The translations under genes and the position numbers were made by a program. Shown in pieces: positions 59,520 through 64,000 of a stretch of 64,000 bases of DNA. The stretch covers positions 420,001 through 484,000 of the forward strand of contig NZ_CP054301.1 in assembly GCF_013372285.1 (NCBI RefSeq), read 5' to 3'. Below the pieces are notes generated by a model. That model ran no database searches, had not been told where the DNA came from, and was given only the letters and a program-made list of their open reading frames with translations. The stretch's first letter is position 1. Every line of letters begins with the position of its first letter. The DNA is from Marinomonas primoryensis. Lineage in GTDB: Bacteria; Pseudomonadota; Gammaproteobacteria; Pseudomonadales; Marinomonadaceae.

Positions 59520-60600
59520 CACAGCAGGCGTTCTAAAAAGTGCGCCTTGCATGTGGATGCGTGGCGGCACCTCGAAAGGGGCTTATTTTTTGGCGGCGGA
59601 TTTGCCGACGGATATCGAGGCGCGCGCGCAGTTTTTATTACGCGTCATGGGCTCGCCTGATGAACGTCAAATTGATGGCATCGGCGGCGCAGATCCTCTT
59701 GCTTCTAAAGTGGCCGTGGTGAAAAAATCGGAACGCGATGACGCCGATGTCGATTATTTGTTTCTGCAGGTGTTTGTTGATCAGGCGATTGTGACTGACG
59801 CACAAAACTGCGGCAATATTTTAGCGGGCATTGCCCCGTTTGCGATTGAGCGTGGTTTGGTGAACGGTCTTGAAGGTGAAACCTCGGTTCGAATCTTCAT
59901 GGAAAACACCGGACAAATCGCGGTTGCTCGTGTCTTGGTTAAAGACGGTGAAGTGCAGTACGAAGGCGATGCTCGCATTGACGGCGTACCTGGCTTGTCG
60001 GCGGCAGTGCCGATTGTTTTCCAAGACACAGCCGGATCAACTTGTGGTGCGTTGTTGCCGACCGGCAACGTGGTCGATGTGGTTGATGGTATTGAGGTGA
60101 CTTGTATTGATAACGGCATGCCTGTGGTTATCCTGCGAGCTGTTGACATGGGCATCACGGGGCAAGAGTCTCGTGAAGAGTTGGAAGCCAACGATACCTT
60201 GCGTGCAAAGTTAGAGTCGATCCGTTTGCAAGTCGGCCCGATGATGAATTTGGGCGATGTGAAAGACAAATCAGTGCCTAAAATGACCATGGTGAGCGCG
60301 GCAACCCATGGCGGTGCGATTTCGACACGTACGTTCATTCCTCATCGTTGTCATGCATCGATCGGTGTTTTGGGTGCGGTGAGTGTCGCAACGGCGGCGG
60401 TATTAAAAGGCTCGCCCGCCAATGAAGTGGCTAAGTTTAAGTCTGCTTCACGCATGACATTGGATGTTGAACATCCAATTGGTGCTATGACCGTAATTTT
60501 GGATCAAGAAGAAAATGGCGATATAGGCTCAGCAGCGATTTTACGTACCGCGAGGAAGTTATTTGATGGGCAAGTCTTTGCTCACAATAATGGTCTTTGA
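59512..60600 (+). CDS. galD: 4-Oxalomesaconate tautomerase (GalD, PrpF family)
   Basis: A 362-residue PrpF-type isomerase; the opening [14 protein letters not shown] and [18 protein letters not shown] are characteristic. It interconverts keto and enol forms of 4-oxalomesaconate so that the hydratase can act (GalD/LigU in Pseudomonas and Sphingobium). The role is inferred from its neighbours, since PrpF proteins also isomerise aconitate, but no methylcitrate genes are here. It overlaps ligK by eight bases. Confidence 0.88.
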   Translation: MSNTAGVLKSAPCMWMRGGTSKGAYFLAADLPTDIEARAQFLLRVMGSPDERQIDGIGGADPLASKVAVVKKSERDDADVDYLFLQVFVDQAIVTDAQNCGNILAGIAPFAIERGLVNGLEGETSVRIFMENTGQIAVARVLVKDGEVQYEGDARIDGVPGLSAAVPIVFQDTAGSTCGALLPTGNVVDVVDGIEVTCIDNGMPVVILRAVDMGITGQESREELEANDTLRAKLESIRLQVGPMMNLGDVKDKSVPKMTMVSAATHGGAISTRTFIPHRCHASIGVLGAVSVATAAVLKGSPANEVAKFKSASRMTLDVEHPIGAMTVILDQEENGDIGSAAILRTARKLFDGQVFAHNNGL

Positions 60601-60652
60601 TACGGGTTTTCTTACTTGACGACATAACGAATTATTAAATAGGTATTTGAAC

Positions 60653-61525
60653 ATGATGGACAAAGATTATCTTCCATTTCATCCCGCCCCAAGTAAGCCA
60701 AAGTACAAGGCACCAGCGGGTGCGGTAGATGCGCATTGTCACGTTTTTGGTCCAGCGGATAAATTTCCTTACCACCCGAAACGTAAATATACGCCTTGCG
60801 ATGCCTCGAAAGAGCAGCTGTTCGCGTTGCGTGATCATTTAGGTTTTTCTCGTAATGTGATTGTTCAGGCGTCTTGTCATAGCACCGACAACGCCGCGTT
60901 GATCGATGCGTTAGAAACCGCAGGGGATTTGGCTCGAGGTGTGGCATTTGTCGATGACAGCATTACACATGCTGAACTTGAAAAAATGCACGCGGCGGGT
61001 ATTCGAGGTGTGCGTTTTAACTTTGTAAAACGTCTTGTGGACAGTACGCCAAAAGAAGTGTTTTTCTCGATTGCTGAAAAGATCAGACCGTTTGGTTGGC
61101 ACATTGTGGTTTATTTTGAAGCTGCCGAACTCGAAGAATTGATTCCTTTCTTAAAGGAATTAAATACCACCATCGTTGTGGATCACATGGGAACGCCAAG
61201 CGTTGCCAATGGCGTAGATCATCCCGATTTCAAACGCTTTGTTAACTTCATGGCAGACAACGACAATGTCTGGTGTAAGGTCAGTTGCCCAGAGCGTTTA
61301 ACGCTGCAAGCACCGGATTATTCTGATGTTGTGCCCTTTGCACGTACCTTGGTTGAGCAGTTTCCGAATCGTGTTTTGTGGGGAACGGATTGGCCACATC
61401 CAAACATGAAAACTCATGTGCCTGATGATGGTCACTTAGTCGATGTCATTCCGATGATTGCGCCAACTGATGCGCTGCAACAAGCATTGTTGGTGGACAA
61501 TCCAATGCGTCTTTATTGGAAATAA
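60653..61525 (+). CDS. ligI: 2-Pyrone-4,6-dicarboxylate hydrolase (LigI)
   Basis: A 290-residue amidohydrolase-superfamily lactonase that opens 2-pyrone-4,6-dicarboxylate to 4-oxalomesaconate. Motifs include VDAHCHVFGPADKFPY, VVDHMGTP, and the catalytic Asp in WGTDWPHPNMK. The ATG at 60653 is chosen, with AGG nine bases upstream; a TTG at 60647 is in the same frame. Its presence implies that the pyrone is an intermediate here. Confidence 0.94.
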   Translation: MMDKDYLPFHPAPSKPKYKAPAGAVDAHCHVFGPADKFPYHPKRKYTPCDASKEQLFALRDHLGFSRNVIVQASCHSTDNAALIDALETAGDLARGVAFVDDSITHAELEKMHAAGIRGVRFNFVKRLVDSTPKEVFFSIAEKIRPFGWHIVVYFEAAELEELIPFLKELNTTIVVDHMGTPSVANGVDHPDFKRFVNFMADNDNVWCKVSCPERLTLQAPDYSDVVPFARTLVEQFPNRVLWGTDWPHPNMKTHVPDDGHLVDVIPMIAPTDALQQALLVDNPMRLYWK

Positions 61526-61568
61526 TCCTAATAACGCGACAAATGTATAAAAATAGAGGTTACCCAAC

Positions 61569-61931
61569 ATGGCTAGTAACTATACAGATCGAAAATTTCA
61601 AGGCACGTACCTTTTTGATGGTCAGATGGCCAAAAAAGGCTATGGCTTAAACAAAATGTGTTACTCGTTTAATGATCAAGTGGCGCGTGATGAATTTAAT
61701 GCGGACCCAGAAGCCTACTGTGAGAAATTCAAACTTACGGAAGCACAAAAAGAAGCGATTCGTAATAAAGATGTGATCGGACTTTTGCGCGAAGGTGGCA
61801 GTATCTATTATTTAGCAAAGTTTACCGGCTTACTAAAACTAAACATGCAAGACATTGGTGGATTGCAAACGGGCATGAGCACGGATGAATTCAAAGCAAT
61901 GTTAGAAAAAAACGGTCGAGGAGAAGTCTAA
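61569..61931 (+). CDS. ligA: Protocatechuate 4,5-dioxygenase alpha subunit (LigA)
   Basis: A 120-residue helical small subunit with the family pattern GYGLNKMCYSFNDQVARDEFNAD and LLKLNMQDIGGLQTGMSTDEF. It caps the active site of the beta subunit in the class III extradiol dioxygenase. Its stop overlaps the ligB start by one base (TAATG), ensuring balanced translation. Confidence 0.93.
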   Translation: MASNYTDRKFQGTYLFDGQMAKKGYGLNKMCYSFNDQVARDEFNADPEAYCEKFKLTEAQKEAIRNKDVIGLLREGGSIYYLAKFTGLLKLNMQDIGGLQTGMSTDEFKAMLEKNGRGEV

Positions 61932-62785
61932 TGGCTAAAATTATTGGAGCAGTAACGACTTCCCATATTCCGGCGATTGCGAACGCAATGGCGAATGGAT
62001 TGGAAGAAACACCCTACTGGAAACCTTTTTTTGATGGATATCCACCGGTACGGGATTGGCTAAATGAGAAAAAACCTGACGTCATCATTCTTTTTTACAA
62101 TGACCATGGCTTAGAGTTTTTTATCGATAAGAAACCCACTTTCGCAATAGGTGTGGCAGACGAATATTACAACTCAGATGAAGGTTGGGGTATTCCAACG
62201 ATTCCGCCAGTCACCGGCGAGTCAGACCTTTCTTGGCACATTGCCAACAGCATTGTCGACGAAGGTTTTGACATGACGATTTGCCAAGAAATGAAGGTCG
62301 ATCATGGTTTAACAGTACCGCTTAATTTAATGTGGCCAGGTCATCAATACGGTCATGTTAAAGTGATTCCGGTGTGCATTAATTGTGAACAGTACCCGAT
62401 GGCTCAGCCTTGGCGTACGTTTGAACTGGGCAGAGCGATTGGTCGTGCTGTGGCGTCTTACGAAGAAGACATTAATGTGGTCGTCTTTGGTACTGGCGGC
62501 ATGTCTCATCAGCTGGATGGCGAACGTGCGGGCTTTATCAATCGTGCATTTGACATTGATTGCCTCGACAAATTGGTGTCGGACCCTGAAGCCTTGACGA
62601 AATATTCTAATATGGATTTGGTTGAGCAAGGCGGCGCTCAAGCTGTTGAGCTGAACATGCTGATTGCCATGCGCGGTACCTTATTAGGGAAAGTGACAGA
62701 GCGGCATCGTAACTACCATGCGCCGATTTCAAATACAGGCTCTGGGTTGATGTTGTTAGAGAATGAAATTTCAACCGCTGAGTGA
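61931..62785 (+). CDS. ligB: Protocatechuate 4,5-dioxygenase beta subunit (LigB)
   Basis: A 284-residue non-heme Fe(II) dioxygenase that cleaves the ring of protocatechuate, or gallate, between carbons 4 and 5. Iron ligands are expected in TTSHIPA (His near residue 12), FYNDHGLEFF (His near 60) and the Glu in SNMDLVEQGGA or its vicinity; the catalytic His appears in GTGGMSHQLDG. It ends the operon and a strong terminator follows. Confidence 0.95.
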   Translation: MAKIIGAVTTSHIPAIANAMANGLEETPYWKPFFDGYPPVRDWLNEKKPDVIILFYNDHGLEFFIDKKPTFAIGVADEYYNSDEGWGIPTIPPVTGESDLSWHIANSIVDEGFDMTICQEMKVDHGLTVPLNLMWPGHQYGHVKVIPVCINCEQYPMAQPWRTFELGRAIGRAVASYEEDINVVVFGTGGMSHQLDGERAGFINRAFDIDCLDKLVSDPEALTKYSNMDLVEQGGAQAVELNMLIAMRGTLLGKVTERHRNYHAPISNTGSGLMLLENEISTAE

Positions 62786-62821
62786 GCGTGTCGTAGCCTC
62801 TAATTTGGAAAGGTAAGCACA

Positions 62822-62860
62822 AAAAAACCGATGTCTGGAAAAAGGCATCGGTTTTTTTTA
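62822..62860. terminator. Terminator after ligB
   Basis: Arms AAAAAACCGATG and CATCGGTTTTTT around a 12-base loop have A and T runs, serving ligB and the convergent chemoreceptor fragment. Confidence 0.85.
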
Positions 62861-62877
62861 TTGTCGAGGGGAAACGT

Positions 62878-63431
62878 TTATTTTTTGTCGATGTTGAGCA
62901 GCTTATTAACGGTGTTGGCGACATGCTCTGCACCCGCCAATATTTCATCTATGATGCCAGATGCTTCTTCTATCAGTATCGCATTTTCCCCAGAACGTTC
63001 GCTTACTTGAACCATACTTGCTTTCGCCTGACGAGTTAGATTGCTGTTTTGTGCAACCATTTCTTCGATTTCAATGGTTGAGGTGCTTGTTCTGGCGGCG
63101 AGTGTTCTGACTTCATCGGCAACCACCGCAAAGCCTCGACCATGTTCACCTGCCCGGGCTGCTTCTATAGCGGCGTTTAGTGCCAGTAGGTTTGTCTGAT
63201 CGGCAATAGAGCCGATAGTCGTTACTATTTTGGCGATGTTTTCAGATTGTTTGTTCAACTGCTCGATTAAATTGGTGGATACCTCAATATCAGAGACAAT
63301 TTTATTGGACGTTTCTACTGTTTGACGCAGTATTTTCGAACCACTTTCTGACACTTGAGCGGTTTCAACAGAGGTAGAGTGCGCGACTTCGGCGGCGTGC
63401 TGAATGGCTTTTTGTTCGTTTACTTGTGGTA
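62878..63431 (-). pseudogene. Chemoreceptor C-terminal part, cut by an IS element
   Basis: An open frame from the IS border (63431) to 62878 encodes about 184 residues of a methyl-accepting chemotaxis protein signalling domain, including the tip ([22 protein letters not shown]) and following coiled coil. There is no start codon before the border with a full domain set; sensing, membrane and HAMP parts are missing. The frame stays open right up to the IS edge, so the disruption is probably recent. The 5' part should lie beyond the IS, outside the window. Confidence 0.88.
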
Positions 63432-64000
63432 TGGACCCAGTTTCCTAGACAGTTTCTAGCTCCGTAAAATATCGCTTTTCATATTGCAGTGGCGATAATC
63501 CATCATTGGATCCATGGTGTCGCTTTGGATTATAAAAGCACTCGATATAATCAAAAATCTCTGAACGAGCATCGCTTCTTGTTTGATAGGTTCGATTGCG
63601 TACTCTTTCTTTTTTTAACAATGAGAAAAAGCTTTCCGCAACGGCATTATCATGGCAATTACCACGACGGCTCATACTGGCTTCCAGATTATTATCTTTT
63701 AAGAAGGTTTGCCAATCTTTCGAGGTATATTGAGCGCCTTGATCAGAGTGTACCAGTACTTTTTTTGTGGGACGTCGCCGCCAAATAGCCATGAGTAAAG
63801 CATCAATAACCGACTCCGCTGTTGCTCTTGATCTCATTGACCACCCTACGATCAATCTAGAAAATAGATCCACAACGACGGTGACGTAAAGCCAGCCTTC
63901 TTTTGTCCGGATATACGTAAAATCAGTTACCCAGACTTGATCTGGCTCTGGGACAATAAACTCTCTATTTAGTGTATTTGGCGCTGTGTTACGCTCAGCG
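63432..64000 (-). mobile_element. IS3-family insertion sequence, 3' end (partial)
   Basis: One end of the element is visible: TGGACCCAGTTTCCTAGACA starting at 63432 looks like the terminal inverted repeat, with the transposase stop inside it. The other end lies outside the window, so the target duplication cannot be read. The element points leftwards and splits a chemoreceptor gene. Confidence 0.8.
63445..63999 (-). CDS. IS3-family transposase OrfB, C-terminal part (partial)
   Basis: At least 184 residues of an integrase-core transposase are open to the window end. The first catalytic Asp is in VWVTDFTYIRT, the second in VLVHSDQGAQYTS, and the Glu in CHDNAVAESFFSLLKKE, followed by FYNPKRHHGSNDGLSPLQYE, the typical IS3 C-terminus. 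The catalytic triad is complete. OrfA and the N-terminal part lie outside, so whether the element is intact cannot be judged. Confidence 0.93.
   Translation of the reverse strand, partial: AERNTAPNTLNREFIVPEPDQVWVTDFTYIRTKEGWLYVTVVVDLFSRLIVGWSMRSRATAESVIDALLMAIWRRRPTKKVLVHSDQGAQYTSKDWQTFLKDNNLEASMSRRGNCHDNAVAESFFSLLKKERVRNRTYQTRSDARSEIFDYIECFYNPKRHHGSNDGLSPLQYEKRYFTELETV

Noticed and set aside
59781..60338. 185-codon minus-strand frame inside galD
   Set aside because: It is a shadow of the strongly supported plus-strand gene.

Overview
The window looks like the chromosome of a marine gammaproteobacterium, most like the Oceanospirillales and plausibly Marinomonas. This rests on gene content and protein flavour: a six-gene Mrp Na+/H+ antiporter operon, a Fur lacking the second Cys of its first CxxC (as in pseudomonads), the order smpB, symporter, ratA, ratB, bamE, fur, recN, grpE, dnaK, dnaJ, and a TRAP transporter. 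No database search was possible, so the genus is inferred. The window starts inside a 23S rRNA gene and stops inside an insertion sequence.

Layout. 1-1250: 3' end of 23S rRNA, 5S rRNA and the rrn terminator. 1.4-17.7 kb: housekeeping genes (ppk, hemB, an ABC-F ATPase, hslO, a CBS protein, mqo, yfcL, a Fre-type flavin reductase, rho, ppx), a small unknown protein, and a 675-residue protein with the sequence hallmarks of the tubulin/FtsZ superfamily. 18-21 kb: an ammonium transporter fused to PAS, GGDEF and EAL domains. 21-26.8 kb: mrp operon on the minus strand. 27-32 kb: a Yip1-type membrane protein, a lipoprotein, tmRNA and smpB, an SNF-type symporter, ratA/ratB and bamE. 32-39 kb: fur, recN, the sigma32-type heat-shock cluster grpE-dnaK-dnaJ, and a uridine-kinase-like gene. 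39-44 kb: small envelope proteins, a long-form GAPDH with a HexR-like box, a candidate structured small RNA, a LysR regulator and a TauE-type permease. 44-48.5 kb: glycerol regulon (glpD, glpR, glpK) with GlpR-like operators. 48.5-54.3 kb: unknown 96-residue protein, DUF501 and PilZ proteins, a MocR regulator, a chemoreceptor and a peroxiredoxin.

54.3-62.8 kb is a catabolic island. A tripartite TRAP carboxylate transporter (dctPQM) diverges, across a 623-bp control region, from a six-gene operon for the 4,5-cleavage (meta) pathway of protocatechuate or gallate: LigJ-type hydratase, LigK-type aldolase, GalD-type tautomerase, LigI-type lactonase and the LigA/LigB dioxygenase. Together they take a dihydroxylated or trihydroxylated benzoate to pyruvate and oxaloacetate, except that the CHMS dehydrogenase (LigC) and a regulator are not in the window. 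The last 1.1 kb is the 3' part of a chemoreceptor gene cut by an IS3-family element that runs off the end.

Most noteworthy: the stand-alone tubulin-like protein, the Amt-PAS-GGDEF-EAL fusion, a candidate minus-strand small RNA between gap and the LysR gene with C-rich hairpin loops, and the LigC-less ring-cleavage operon.
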